A stretch of 64,000 nucleotides of DNA from Runella sp. MFBS21 (GCF_029433105.1 NZ_JARNTW010000005.1:301837-365836); one strand, 5' to 3'; positions 50,835 to 60,075 are shown, numbered from the stretch's first letter. Numbers and translations: made by a program. Notes: generated by a model not told the origin, from the letters alone.

Positions 50835-53195
50835 ATGAACCGCTTATTTAGGTCAAGTTCTTTATTTTTTTTATTAATATTTTTTGTGAACTCTCTTTTG
50901 AGAAGTCAGACACCCCTTACGCAGACGGTCAGGGGGCGTGTTATGGACGGTGACAACAATCAACCCCTCATTGGCGCAAGTGTACAAATCATCGGCACTT
51001 CGAGTGGCACCGTGACAGACTCTAGTGGTAGGTTTTATTTTAATGGGGTGGCGATTGGTCGATATTCGATACAGGTCAGTAGCGTAGGCTACGAAACATT
51101 TATCCTGCCAGAAGTATTGGTAGAAGCGGGTAAAGAAAAAGTACTCACTATTTCCCTCAAAGAAACTACACAGCAGCTTTCGGAGACCGTGGTGCGGACT
51201 GCGCGGCCTGTTTCCCAAAATAGCCTTCAAACAATCACTATCGAACAGACGCTTCGCTATGCAGGTACGTTTTTTGACCCTGCCCGACTAGCGACTTCTT
51301 TTCCGGGAGTAGCTGCTGCCAACGACCAAGCCAATGGGCTGGTAATCAGGGGAAATTCGCCGACGGGTACTCAATGGAGACTTGAAGGAGTCGAGATCGT
51401 CAATCCTAATCACCTCAGCAACGCTGGGACTTTTAGCGATAGACCTACCCAAACAGGTGGAGGGACTAATATCTTGAGTGCGCAGTTGATGGAACGCGCC
51501 GATTTCCTAACGGGCGCATTTCCGGCCACTTATGGGAATGTGCTTGCGGGCGTAATGGATGTGCATCTGCGTCGAGGCAATGACCAAAAGCATGAATTTA
51601 CGGGACAAGCAGGTTTGATAGGTCTTGATTTTGCCGCAGAAGGGCCTATTTCCCCCAAAAACAAATCCTCTTATTTGGTCAATTACCGTTATTCGTTTAC
51701 GGGATTGTTAGCGGCTATGGGAGTGAAATTTGGGGGCGAAGATATTCGTTTTCAGGATATTTCCTTCAATCTTACCTTTCCTACGCGCAAAGCAGGCACG
51801 TTTACGGTGTTTGGAATGGGAGGTATGAGCAGCAATGTTTTTCAAGCCTCGCGCGATACCCTCGAATGGAAATATCAGAAAGATAATTTTGACATAGAAT
51901 TTCGTAATCGTATGGGGGCTTTGGGTTTTACCCATACCATCAATGTGGGCCGTAATACCACTTGGCGAACCGTAGTGGCAGCTTCGGCTTTAGAAAACCG
52001 TCGAGAAGGATATGCCCTCAACAAACAGAATTTTAGTCGAACATTGAGCCAAGTGGATGCTTTCCAAAAAACGCGCTATTCTTTCTCTACTTCTTTGGCA
52101 CATAAGCTCAACGCACACTGGCAATTGCAAGAAGGCCTATACATCACTCATCAACGCGATTCTGTACAGGTGAGTAGTTGGCAGGAGCAGGCCCAAGGAA
52201 CCACACAAGGCTTTTTGATTCAGCCATTTGTATCAATGTCAGGGCGTTTGACTCCGCGTTTACATCTTCAAGCGGGGCTTCATTATCTAGCATATACTTA
52301 TAACCAAACCCAGTCGCTTGAGCCAAGGGCGTCGGTGAGGTGGGCAGCTTCCGAAAAAGCCGCAGTAAGTTTGTCTTATGGTTTGCACAGCCAAATTCAA
52401 CTGCCACAAGTATATCTTTCTACAGGAAGCATGTCGGGCGGAGGGCCGCTACAGCGCAACAAAAACTTGGGTTTTACCAAAGCGCATCATTTTGTAGTGG
52501 GCTATGAGCGTAATCTTCAAAAGCAAGCTACAATCAAAGCAGAGCTATATTATCAATCCCTTTTCAACGTGCCTATTGCAAGTGATGATATATGGTCGGA
52601 TGTTACGAACAATGGCACTTTTTCAGCCCTTAATTTGATTGAAGGCGTGAGTGATTTGTGGCTTGTCAATCGGGGAACTGGGCGCAACTACGGTATTGAA
52701 GTGACTTATCAGCAGTTTTTGAGAAACAATTTTTATACGCTCATTTCGGGCTCTTTGTACAATTCTACCTACAAAGGCAGAGATGGCGTAGAGCGTAGTA
52801 CACGTTTTAACGGAAATCATACCTTTAGTGTGGCGGGCGGCAAAGAATTTCATCGGCGTCCCAATCGGACTTTTGGGGTAAACCTACGGGTATTGTGGCT
52901 GGGAGGTTATCGGGATTCGCCCATCGATGTAGCAGCTTCGCGGCAAGCTGGCAAAACCGTTTATCAAATAGGTGAACTTTATACGCTCAAAATGAAAGAT
53001 TATTTCAGACCGGATGTGAGGGTTTTCTGGAAGCGAAACAAGCCTAATTATACCCGTACTTGGTCGATTGATATTCAAAATGTAGCAGGTATCCAAAACG
53101 AAGCTTATAGCTACTATGATATTTTTCAGGCACAGATTGTGAAACAATATCAGTTAGGAATGGTGCCTGTGATTAACTATCGAGTAGAGTTTTGA
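50835..53195 (+). CDS. TonB-dependent receptor with CarboxypepD_reg-like domain
   Basis: About 786 residues from MNRLFRSSSLFFLLIFF (signal peptide); in-frame starts at 50754 and 50811 are less likely. The mature part begins with a carboxypeptidase-D regulatory-like domain (QTVRGRVMDGDNNQPLIGAS..., then VGYETFILPEV), followed by a plug domain (ATSFPGVAAANDQANGLVIR, SPTGTQWRLEGVEIVNPN) and a beta-barrel with aromatic strands to the end (INYRVEF). It imports large or scarce substrates using TonB energy. There is no SusD-like partner next to it, so a glycan role is not indicated; a siderophore or peptide is equally possible. Confidence 0.88.
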   Translation: MNRLFRSSSLFFLLIFFVNSLLRSQTPLTQTVRGRVMDGDNNQPLIGASVQIIGTSSGTVTDSSGRFYFNGVAIGRYSIQVSSVGYETFILPEVLVEAGKEKVLTISLKETTQQLSETVVRTARPVSQNSLQTITIEQTLRYAGTFFDPARLATSFPGVAAANDQANGLVIRGNSPTGTQWRLEGVEIVNPNHLSNAGTFSDRPTQTGGGTNILSAQLMERADFLTGAFPATYGNVLAGVMDVHLRRGNDQKHEFTGQAGLIGLDFAAEGPISPKNKSSYLVNYRYSFTGLLAAMGVKFGGEDIRFQDISFNLTFPTRKAGTFTVFGMGGMSSNVFQASRDTLEWKYQKDNFDIEFRNRMGALGFTHTINVGRNTTWRTVVAASALENRREGYALNKQNFSRTLSQVDAFQKTRYSFSTSLAHKLNAHWQLQEGLYITHQRDSVQVSSWQEQAQGTTQGFLIQPFVSMSGRLTPRLHLQAGLHYLAYTYNQTQSLEPRASVRWAASEKAAVSLSYGLHSQIQLPQVYLSTGSMSGGGPLQRNKNLGFTKAHHFVVGYERNLQKQATIKAELYYQSLFNVPIASDDIWSDVTNNGTFSALNLIEGVSDLWLVNRGTGRNYGIEVTYQQFLRNNFYTLISGSLYNSTYKGRDGVERSTRFNGNHTFSVAGGKEFHRRPNRTFGVNLRVLWLGGYRDSPIDVAASRQAGKTVYQIGELYTLKMKDYFRPDVRVFWKRNKPNYTRTWSIDIQNVAGIQNEAYSYYDIFQAQIVKQYQLGMVPVINYRVEF

Positions 53196-53221
53196 GATTG
53201 TATCAAAAATCCAACGTTTTT

Positions 53222-53267
53222 GTAGAGACGTTGCATGCAACGTCTCCACTGCATGCAACGTCTCTAC
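53222..53267. repeat. Interspersed hairpin GTAGAGACGTTGCATGCA / complement
   Basis: A perfect 18-bp stem (53222-53239 with 53250-53267) around a 10-nt loop. The arm contains the 20-nt palindrome AGACGTTGCATGCAACGTCT. It lies between the convergent receptor and porX genes, as expected of a REP-like element or a bidirectional terminator. Confidence 0.7.
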
Positions 53268-53286
53268 AACACAACAATGGTGGTTT

Positions 53287-54849
53287 TTATTTGGCTTTTA
53301 AGAAAACAAAAGGAATAATCATTTCTTCAATCGAAATCCCACCGTGCTGAAAAGTATCACGGTACATATTGACGTATTGGTTGAAATTGTTGGGATAGGC
53401 AAAAAAGTAATCCCCTAACGTAAATACATAGGCCGTAGAAACATTGAGCTTAGGTAAAAATAAACGCTCTGGGCGACGGCAAACATAAATGTGATTGCTA
53501 TCATCAAAACCTAAGTTTTTTCCCTGCTTGTAGCGAAGATTGGTATTGGTTTCGCGGTAGCCTACAATTTTCACGGGCTTTTTGACGCGCGTCATGCCGT
53601 GGTCGGTTGTGATGATGATACGGCCTTTTTTCTCGGCAATTTTTTGCAGCAAATCCATGATAGGCGAGTGTAAAAACCACGAACGAGTAATCGAGCGGTA
53701 GGCGGCTTCATCAGGCGCTAGCTCTTTGATCATCATCATGTCGGTACGCGCATGGGAGAGCATATCTACAAAGTTGTAGACGATTACGTTGAGGTGGTTT
53801 TTCCAAAGATTGGGAAGGTTATCAATTAAGGATTTACCTTGGTTTTGATTGATGATTTTGTTGTACGAAAAGCGCACTTGCATGCGATTTCGTTCAAATT
53901 GTTTTCTCAACAAATCTTCTTCGTGTTTGTTGAGCCCTTCTTCACCTTCGGGAGTGTTTTCGTCGTTGACCCACCAGTTGGGATATTGGCGTTCTATTTC
54001 GCTGGGCATGATACCCGCAAAGATAGAATTACGAGCAAAGCCCGTGGTAGTGGGTAAAATAGAATAGTAAGAGGATTCTTCTTCGACCGTAAAAAACTCA
54101 TTTAGAATGGGTTCTACAACTTTCCATTGGTCATAGCGGAAGTTATCAATCAAAATGAAAAATAGTGGTTCGGAGGGTTTCATAAGTGGAAACACCTTGC
54201 GTTTCATCAGTTGATGAGACAAAATAGGCTTATCAGCATTGGGATCGTTGAGCCAATCCTCATAATGATCCAAGATAAACTTACAAAAGTTGTTGTTGGC
54301 CTCTTCTTTTTGGGTCGAAAATACCTCCTCCATACTTTTGTCTTGCGTACTTTCAAGTTCTAATTCCCAGTAAATGAGCTTTTTGTACAGCTCAACCCAC
54401 TCCGAGTGACCAATTCGATCTTGGTATTGCATGGCCAATTGCCGAAACTCCTGCATATAACTCAGGTTGGTTTTTTCGCTTACCAATCGTTTGTTATCCA
54501 ATATTTTTTTGACCGATAGGAGTATCTGATTAGGATTCAGGGGTTTGATGAGATAATCGGCGATTTTGGAGCCAATCGCCTCCTCCATGATTTTTTCTTC
54601 TTCGCTTTTGGTAATCATCACCACCGGCAAGTTGGGGCGGCTTTGTTTGATTTGAGCTAAGGTCTCTAGGCCTGTTATGCCAGGCATGTTTTCGTCAAGA
54701 AAAACAACATCAAAGCGCTCTTGCTCTACTTTTTCGAGTGCGTCAGCACCGCTATTTACTGGCGTAATATTGTAGCCTTTACTGGTTAAAAATAAAATAT
54801 GAGGTTTTAATAAATCTATTTCATCATCTGCCCAAAGAATATTTGCCAT
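53287..54849 (-). CDS. porX: PorX, type IX secretion response regulator with PglZ domain
   Basis: 520 residues: receiver domain 1-120 with D52 (VVFLDENMPGITG) and Lys102, a helical linker (about 125-200) and a PglZ/alkaline-phosphatase-like domain (about 205-515). The latter has SILPTTTGFARNSIFAGIMP with the catalytic Thr segment, VYNFVDMLSHART, and IITTDHGMTRV, which supply metal ligands. PorX with the kinase PorY controls transcription of type IX secretion genes and is also active on nucleotides. In this window the likely cargo is the 1041-residue surface protein. Confidence 0.92.
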   Translation of the reverse strand: MANILWADDEIDLLKPHILFLTSKGYNITPVNSGADALEKVEQERFDVVFLDENMPGITGLETLAQIKQSRPNLPVVMITKSEEEKIMEEAIGSKIADYLIKPLNPNQILLSVKKILDNKRLVSEKTNLSYMQEFRQLAMQYQDRIGHSEWVELYKKLIYWELELESTQDKSMEEVFSTQKEEANNNFCKFILDHYEDWLNDPNADKPILSHQLMKRKVFPLMKPSEPLFFILIDNFRYDQWKVVEPILNEFFTVEEESSYYSILPTTTGFARNSIFAGIMPSEIERQYPNWWVNDENTPEGEEGLNKHEEDLLRKQFERNRMQVRFSYNKIINQNQGKSLIDNLPNLWKNHLNVIVYNFVDMLSHARTDMMMIKELAPDEAAYRSITRSWFLHSPIMDLLQKIAEKKGRIIITTDHGMTRVKKPVKIVGYRETNTNLRYKQGKNLGFDDSNHIYVCRRPERLFLPKLNVSTAYVFTLGDYFFAYPNNFNQYVNMYRDTFQHGGISIEEMIIPFVFLKAK

Positions 54850-54963
54850 ATGTTAATCGAAGTTTAATAAATGTTTCTGTCGTTTGTGGTTACTAAACGA
54901 CACTAGAGTCGAATAATTGCCAACAATACCACAAATATCCAAAGTCTATCTGGAAAAAGATTG

Positions 54964-55131
54964 CTAAGATAGCCACAAATAAACTCCTCTAACAATAGCA
55001 AGCAGTAGACCACTAGCCACCAAAATGATAACCCACCAAGGCCAACTATTTCGTAGGTTTTTTCCAGAGACAAAATAGGCAAACCCAAAATAGACGAAAA
55101 CACCTATGATGAGTAAAACTAGTAAATTCAT
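54964..55131 (-). CDS. Small two-helix membrane protein, 55 residues
   Basis: The frame reads MNLLVLLIIGVFVYFGFAYF, a short basic loop (SGKNLRNSWPWW) and a second helix (IILVASGLLLAIVRGVYLWL). Hydrophobic helices with a Lys/Arg loop between fit a real small inner-membrane protein. A competing 66-codon frame overlaps at 54903-55103 (minus), also hydrophobic but with a less convincing start. No family is recognised. The rest of 54850-55386 holds no gene I can support apart from the pyrE promoter. Confidence 0.4.
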   Translation of the reverse strand: MNLLVLLIIGVFVYFGFAYFVSGKNLRNSWPWWVIILVASGLLLAIVRGVYLWLS

Positions 55132-55172
55132 TATTAAAGTAGGATAAGTGCTCAGAAAATGTACCTCAGCGT

Positions 55173-55186
55173 CCGTAAATTTACGG
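55173..55186. promoter_or_regulatory. 14-nt perfect palindrome CCGTAAATTTACGG
   Basis: Lies in the non-coding stretch between a small membrane protein frame and pyrE, about 40 nt upstream of the frame's ATG. It looks like an operator; its regulator is unknown. Confidence 0.4.
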
Positions 55187-55352
55187 GTTTCTCAGAGATT
55201 TGATATTAAAACTTGTTAATGGTACCAAATAGTTATTTTTAGGTTAATATATAAGGACTATCTATGCTAAAAAGAGACTTTCACCCCCATAGAAGCACTC
55301 CTTAATAATTGATAAAAGGTAGATAAGCCAAGGGTACGTGCTTTTTTCTACG

Positions 55353-55360
55353 TAATTTTG
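55353..55360 (+). promoter_or_regulatory. -7 element of the pyrE promoter
   Basis: TAATTTTG, a full TAnnTTTG match, 26 nt before the ATG at 55387. No clear -33 element. Confidence 0.4.
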
Positions 55361-55386
55361 TGCCTGTAAAAAATTCAATCATTTTC

Positions 55387-56046
55387 ATGCAAAATCAAAC
55401 ATCTTTAACGCCGAAAGAAGTGGTATCGCGGCAAATAGCAGCTTCTCTACTCAATATTGAAGCCATTCGTCTTCGTCCAGACCAACCCTTTCAGTGGAGT
55501 TCGGGGTGGAAATCACCCATTTATTGCGACAATCGCGTCTCTTTGTCATTTCCAGAAGTCAGAACTTACATTAAAAGTGCCTTAGCAGATGCCATCAAAT
55601 CCGAATTCCCAGAGGCAGAAATAGTAGCTGGCGTAGCTACTGCGGGTATTGCTCAAGGAGCGTTGGTGGCTGACGTACTTCGTTTGCCTTATGCTTATGT
55701 ACGTCCAGAACCCAAAAAACATGGAATGGGAAATCAGATTGAAGGCCGTATTTTGAAGGGACAAAAAGTGGTAGTATTGGAAGATTTGATTTCGACGGGA
55801 GGAAGTTCACTCAAGGTAGTAGATGTATTGCGCGAAGCAGGAGCAGAGGTGTTGGGAATGGCGGCTATTTTTACCTATGGTTTTCAATTGGCAGCCGATA
55901 ATTTTGCGGAAAGAAACGTAAAACTAGTCTGCCTGAGCGACTACGATTGCCTGATTTCGGAAGCTCTTAAGTTAGATTTTATTGAAAGCAGTCAACTTAA
56001 TACCCTCAGTAAGTGGCGCGAAGATCCAAGTGTTTGGGGAGTATAG
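55387..56046 (+). CDS. pyrE: Orotate phosphoribosyltransferase
   Basis: The ~219-residue product has WKSPIYCDNRVSLSFPEV at the start (substrate region), the flexible-loop KKHGMGNQIEGR and the PRPP-binding VVVLEDLISTGGSSLKVVD. It joins orotate and PRPP to orotidine 5'-phosphate in pyrimidine synthesis. The start MQNQTSLTPKE is chosen because the upstream frame begins with GTG inside the -7 element. pgeF follows 28 bp downstream. Confidence 0.94.
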   Translation: MQNQTSLTPKEVVSRQIAASLLNIEAIRLRPDQPFQWSSGWKSPIYCDNRVSLSFPEVRTYIKSALADAIKSEFPEAEIVAGVATAGIAQGALVADVLRLPYAYVRPEPKKHGMGNQIEGRILKGQKVVVLEDLISTGGSSLKVVDVLREAGAEVLGMAAIFTYGFQLAADNFAERNVKLVCLSDYDCLISEALKLDFIESSQLNTLSKWREDPSVWGV

Positions 56047-56074
56047 TGCTAAGTGAGATTAAATTGTTAGAGAA

Positions 56075-56836
56075 TTGAAGATATTAAAACAAAGTGTTTG
56101 CTTTCGCTCACCCTCTATTTTTGAGGTGTTTCCGATGCTGATTGCCGCCGAAAGTACCCGACATGGGGGCATAAGCCAATTTCCTTATGCCTCACTCAAC
56201 TTGGGCTTGTCGTCGGGAGATGAGAAGGAGGCTATTCATGAAAATCGTCGCGTGTTTTTCGAAAGTCTAGGTATTCTTCCTGAACAATTTGCGGCTTCAC
56301 ACCAAGTTCATGGCAATCAAGTACGGATAGTAACGCAAGCCGAACGCACCGAAGGCTACGATGCTTTAGTAACCAATGTACCTGGGGTGTTTGTGGGAGT
56401 GACCGTGGCTGATTGTACTCCTATTTTAATATACGATGCCAAACAACAGGCCGTAGGTGCGGCACATGCGGGATGGCGTGGTACTGTGGCGGAGATAGTC
56501 ATTAAAACCCTAGAAACAATGCAACAAGCTTACGGTACGCAGCCGTCAGATTGCTATGCTTATGTGGGTACGTGTATCGACGAGTGCGCTTTTGAGGTAG
56601 GAGAGGAAGTAGCTGTGCATTTCGATGAAGACTTCAAGCGTTTTGATTCGTCTTCGGGAAAGTTTTTGGTAGATTTGAAAAAAGCCAACGCTTCACAGTT
56701 GGTTTCTTGTGGAGTTCCTCTAGACCAAATTGAAGTTTCGCCCTATTCGACCGTCACTCACAACGAAGATTATTTCTCTTATCGCTTAGAAAAAGGCAAA
56801 ACAGGACGGATGCTCGCGGTGATAGGAATGAAGTGA
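56075..56836 (+). CDS. pgeF: PgeF/YfiH-family (laccase-domain) protein
   Basis: 253 residues, starting with a TTG codon. The metal and active-site motifs are ASHQVHGNQV (His), VTVADCTPILIYD (Cys) and AAHAGWRGTV (His), typical of the multicopper-polyphenol-oxidase-like family now known to act on purine nucleosides or to edit peptidoglycan. ESTRHGGIS near the start and YVGTCIDECAFEVG in the middle match as well. It is 28 bp after pyrE. A later start at 56135 would cut away the FRSPSIFEVF block, so the early start is preferred. Confidence 0.88.
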   Translation: MKILKQSVCFRSPSIFEVFPMLIAAESTRHGGISQFPYASLNLGLSSGDEKEAIHENRRVFFESLGILPEQFAASHQVHGNQVRIVTQAERTEGYDALVTNVPGVFVGVTVADCTPILIYDAKQQAVGAAHAGWRGTVAEIVIKTLETMQQAYGTQPSDCYAYVGTCIDECAFEVGEEVAVHFDEDFKRFDSSSGKFLVDLKKANASQLVSCGVPLDQIEVSPYSTVTHNEDYFSYRLEKGKTGRMLAVIGMK

Positions 56837-56860
56837 AATGCCGGAATGAAATGATTCGTT

Positions 56861-56901
56861 AATTTGAAAATGAAGTGCAACACTTGATACATTTTCAAAT
56901 T
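56861..56901. terminator. Bidirectional terminator-like hairpin
   Basis: AATTTGAAAATG (56861-56872) / CATTTTCAAATT (56890-56901). It lies after pgeF and faces the converging yicC. Confidence 0.6.
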
Positions 56902-56923
56902 AGCTAAGTATTTATGCAAAATT

Positions 56924-56986
56924 AGACTTTCCAAGTTTTATTTTTAACATTTTGGTAATCAGATGGATTGTAAACTTGGAAAGTCT
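56924..56986. repeat. Gene-end hairpin AGACTTTCCAAGTTT / complement
   Basis: A perfect 15-bp stem (56924-56938 with 56972-56986), 33-nt loop. Related to the hairpins at 7821-7865 and 44978-45023. Confidence 0.65.
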
Positions 56987-57002
56987 GTTTTCGCATCAGT
57001 AC

Positions 57003-57890
57003 CTAAATAATATTAGCCGTCTGCTCTTTGATTTTTTCCAATTCATCTTTCATCTGAACCACCAAGTGCTGAATAGGCGCGTCGTTGGCTTTGGAACCGA
57101 TGGTGTTGATCTCACGTCCAATTTCTTGGGCAATAAAATTAAGTTTTTTGCCGTTGCTATCTTTGCTTTTTATGGTTTCCAGAAAATAAACAAGGTGATT
57201 TTTGAGCCTTACTTTCTCTTCTGAAATATCGAATTTTTCGACATAATATACCAACTCTTGTTCGAAACGATTTTGGTCAAAAGATTCGTCTTGTAACAAA
57301 TCCCTTACATTTTTGCGGAGGCGTTCGCGTACGGCGGGGATACGATTTTGATCAAGAACTTCAATCTCCGCCAATAGTGCCCCGATTTTTTTGATCGCTT
57401 CTTTAAAAGCCCTGTCCAGCGCGCGGCCTTCTTGTATTCTAAACTCAGTACATTTTTTGAGAGCTTCTAATACAGTTTGGTGAATTTGGGCTATTTCGGC
57501 CAACTGTTGCTCTTCGGTAGGGGCATCGGCCAAGTAAGCGTTAGGCATTTGCAAGGCCATTCGCAATACATCTGTTGGGTTAGGCGAAAAACTAAGCTCT
57601 TCAGCTGTTTGGTGTAAGTCCTTAAAATAGGCTTTTACCAAGGCTCGATTGACAACTGTACCCGCACTGCCGTCGCCCAAAGGAGTGACGGTGAGGGTAA
57701 ACTCTACCTTGCCGCGTTCGAGGTTTTGAGTGATAAGGTTTCGAATTTCAATTTCACGCTCGGAGTAATTGCGCGGAATCCGGCAAAAAATATCCAAAAA
57801 CTTTGAATTGAGAGATTTTACTTCGGCAGTTACCGAGAGTGTTGCGGATTCTATAGTGGCTTTTCCGAAGCCGGTCATTGATTTCAACAT
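57003..57890 (-). CDS. YicC-family protein (endoribonuclease-like)
   Basis: 295 residues with MLKSMTGFGKATIE at the start and SLNSKFLDIFCRIPRNYSERE, the YicC N-terminal block; the C-terminal DUF1732-type block has FDISEEKVRLKNHLVYFLE, SNGKKLNFIAQEIGREINTIGSKANDA and VVQMKDELEKIKEQTANI. Members act on small RNAs in E. coli. The stop of pdxA (57892) lies 1 bp away, so the two genes are translated from one transcript. Confidence 0.9.
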   Translation of the reverse strand: MLKSMTGFGKATIESATLSVTAEVKSLNSKFLDIFCRIPRNYSEREIEIRNLITQNLERGKVEFTLTVTPLGDGSAGTVVNRALVKAYFKDLHQTAEELSFSPNPTDVLRMALQMPNAYLADAPTEEQQLAEIAQIHQTVLEALKKCTEFRIQEGRALDRAFKEAIKKIGALLAEIEVLDQNRIPAVRERLRKNVRDLLQDESFDQNRFEQELVYYVEKFDISEEKVRLKNHLVYFLETIKSKDSNGKKLNFIAQEIGREINTIGSKANDAPIQHLVVQMKDELEKIKEQTANII

Positions 57891-57891
57891 C

Positions 57892-58977
57892 TTATTTTTC
57901 CTCTTGGGCGGTCATTTTTTCTACTACAGGGTTCTTTTTAAGCGCATTTTTAACCAATTCAGCTTGTTCGTATCTATTTTTTATCACATCACAAGCGGTA
58001 TAAATAGCTTGGCGCATGGAAGTTTCGTCGGCTAAGTTTTTGCCAGCGATATCGTAGGCGGTGCCGTGGTCGGGCGAAGTACGTACAATAGGAAGCCCTG
58101 CCGTGAAATTCACACCATCGTTGAAGGCAATGGTTTTGAAGGGTGTGAGTCCTTGGTCGTGGTACATCGCTAATATGGCATCGTATTTACGGTATGATTG
58201 TGCCGCAAAGAAGCCGTCAGCCGGGAATGGGCCATATATTAGCAGCCCTTTGTTTTTAAGTTCCTGAATAGCGGGCGAAATAATTTCTTCTTCTTCCTTA
58301 CCCAACAAGCCATTTTCGCCAGCGTGGGGATTCAATCCCAATACAGCTATTTTGGGTTTTTGAGTTCCAAAGTCTTCCCGAAGTGATTTGAGCATGGCTT
58401 GCAATTTAACCACAATCTTGTCTTTTGTAATATAATCAGCTACTTCGCGTAGCGAAATATGACCAGATACGACTCCTACACGCAGGGTATCGCTGACCAT
58501 AAACATAAGAGGTTCGCTTACTTCAAAAGCTTCGGCGAGATATTCAGTATGACCCGGAAACTTAAATTCGTCGTTTTGGATATTACTTTTGTTGATAGGG
58601 GCCGTTACTAAGCCGTCTAACCTGCCTGCTTTTAAATCTTCAAGGGCTCTTTTGAGGCTTTCAAAAGCCCCTTTTCCTGCTTCAGGAGTGATTTTTCCTG
58701 GTTGTATTTCTTCTTGAGGGTCTTGCCAACACGTAATAACATTGGTAAGCTTAGGATTGATTTGGTCGATTTTAGGAGCACCAAACAAATTCCAATCTTT
58801 CATGTCTAGTTGGTTACGATAACGATTCAAAATGCGCATAGAGCCATAAATGACAGGCGTGCAAATGCGATTCAATTGATTGTTGTACAGTACTTTAAGT
58901 ATTACTTCTGGCCCGATGCCGTTATAATCGCCCAAGGTAATTCCTATAATGGGTTTATGATGAACTGGTTCACTCAT
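57892..58977 (-). CDS. pdxA: 4-hydroxythreonine-4-phosphate dehydrogenase
   Basis: 361 residues; GITLGDYNGIGPEVILK at the start, PGHTEYLAEAF, GLNPHAGENGLLG and ILAMYHDQGLTPFKTIAFND, all landmarks of PdxA with the metal-binding His residues. It oxidises 4-phosphohydroxythreonine in vitamin B6 synthesis. It is the first gene before yicC. A 168-bp gap to a divergent dehydrogenase gene carries both promoters. Confidence 0.93.
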   Translation of the reverse strand: MSEPVHHKPIIGITLGDYNGIGPEVILKVLYNNQLNRICTPVIYGSMRILNRYRNQLDMKDWNLFGAPKIDQINPKLTNVITCWQDPQEEIQPGKITPEAGKGAFESLKRALEDLKAGRLDGLVTAPINKSNIQNDEFKFPGHTEYLAEAFEVSEPLMFMVSDTLRVGVVSGHISLREVADYITKDKIVVKLQAMLKSLREDFGTQKPKIAVLGLNPHAGENGLLGKEEEEIISPAIQELKNKGLLIYGPFPADGFFAAQSYRKYDAILAMYHDQGLTPFKTIAFNDGVNFTAGLPIVRTSPDHGTAYDIAGKNLADETSMRQAIYTACDVIKNRYEQAELVKNALKKNPVVEKMTAQEEK

Positions 58978-59112
58978 GATAAATAAAAAAATTAAAATGT
59001 AAGCCGATTTTATAAATTATGGGCTTTGCTTTCCCGATGGAATTACCTTCTCCACCTCCAAAATCAATAAAATCGTTCGTAATTAAGGCTGCAATTTACA
59101 AATAAACCGTAC

Positions 59113-59120
59113 TATTTTTG
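59113..59120 (+). promoter_or_regulatory. -7 element of the phosphoglycerate-dehydrogenase-like gene
   Basis: TATTTTTG fits TAnnTTTG, 25 nt before the GTG start at 59146. Confidence 0.4.
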
Positions 59121-59145
59121 TGCCTCTTAATAACTTGACACAATT

Positions 59146-60075
59146 GTGAATATTTTAATCGTAGATGAAGTACATCCTTCGCTTTTCGAAATGCTCGACC
59201 AAGCAGGATTGGCGTATCGTTATGAGCCTTCTTTTAAAAGAGCGCAGATTTTAGAGTATATTGGTGATTTTGAAGGGCTTATCATTCGAAGTAAAACTCC
59301 CGTTGACATAGAGCTACTAAACTGTGCGACTCGGTTGAAGTTTGTGGCGAGAGCGGGGGCAGGCTTAGATTTGATTGATTTGGACGAAACCCAAAAACGA
59401 AATATTCAAGTTTTTGCGGCCAATGAAGGTAATAGCGATGCTGTGGCCGAACATGTGGTGGGAATGCTGTTAGGATTGTTTGCCAATATTTTGAAAGCCG
59501 ATAAGGAAGTACGTCAAGGCATCTGGGACCGTGAAGGAAACCGTGGTATAGAGCTCATGGGCAAAACCGTGGCAATCATCGGATTTGGGTTCAATGGAAG
59601 TGCTACCGCCAAACGTCTCAGTGGGTTTGGCTGCAAAGTGTTGGCCTACGATAAGTACCTAAAAAACTACGGCAATCAATATGCCCAAGAGGCGACTTTG
59701 GAGCAAATCAAAGCTCAAGCAGACGTGATTAGCTTGCACATCCCGCTGACAGAAGAGACGCGCCTGATGCTGGATGAGGCATTTATTCAAGAAGTAGCGA
59801 AGCCCTTTTTCTTGATTAATATCGCCCGTGGTGAAATAGTGAGTTTGGCGGCGGTCGTGGAGGCTCTGGAAAATGGAAAGATAAGAGGGGCTTGTTTCGA
59901 CGTTTTAGAAAATGAAAAATTGGCTAAACTTACGCCTTCACAACAAGCCACTTTTGATTATTTACGCAATTCGCCACGGGTCATATTGACGCCTCACGTA
60001 GCAGGCTGGACCCAAGAGAGCTATTACAAAATCAATCAAGCCCTTATAAAGCAAATTGTTGCTTTTGCAGAATAA
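59146..60075 (+). CDS. D-3-phosphoglycerate dehydrogenase-like
   Basis: 309 residues, start codon GTG. N-terminal substrate domain with IIRSKTPVDIELLNCATRLK and RAGAGLDLIDLDE; NAD-binding domain with MGKTVAIIGFGFNGSATAKR; catalytic Arg in INIARGEIVS, Glu in the DVLENEKL segment, and His in VILTPHVAGWTQES. This resembles SerA, but it lacks a C-terminal ACT domain and could use another 2-oxoacid, so the gene symbol is left open. An amino-acid permease gene follows 88 bp downstream. Confidence 0.85.
   Translation: MNILIVDEVHPSLFEMLDQAGLAYRYEPSFKRAQILEYIGDFEGLIIRSKTPVDIELLNCATRLKFVARAGAGLDLIDLDETQKRNIQVFAANEGNSDAVAEHVVGMLLGLFANILKADKEVRQGIWDREGNRGIELMGKTVAIIGFGFNGSATAKRLSGFGCKVLAYDKYLKNYGNQYAQEATLEQIKAQADVISLHIPLTEETRLMLDEAFIQEVAKPFFLINIARGEIVSLAAVVEALENGKIRGACFDVLENEKLAKLTPSQQATFDYLRNSPRVILTPHVAGWTQESYYKINQALIKQIVAFAE

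Noticed and set aside
54903..55103. 66-codon hydrophobic frame overlapping the 55-residue small protein
   Set aside because: Overlaps in another frame. The 55-residue frame has the better placed start and a clear two-helix layout.
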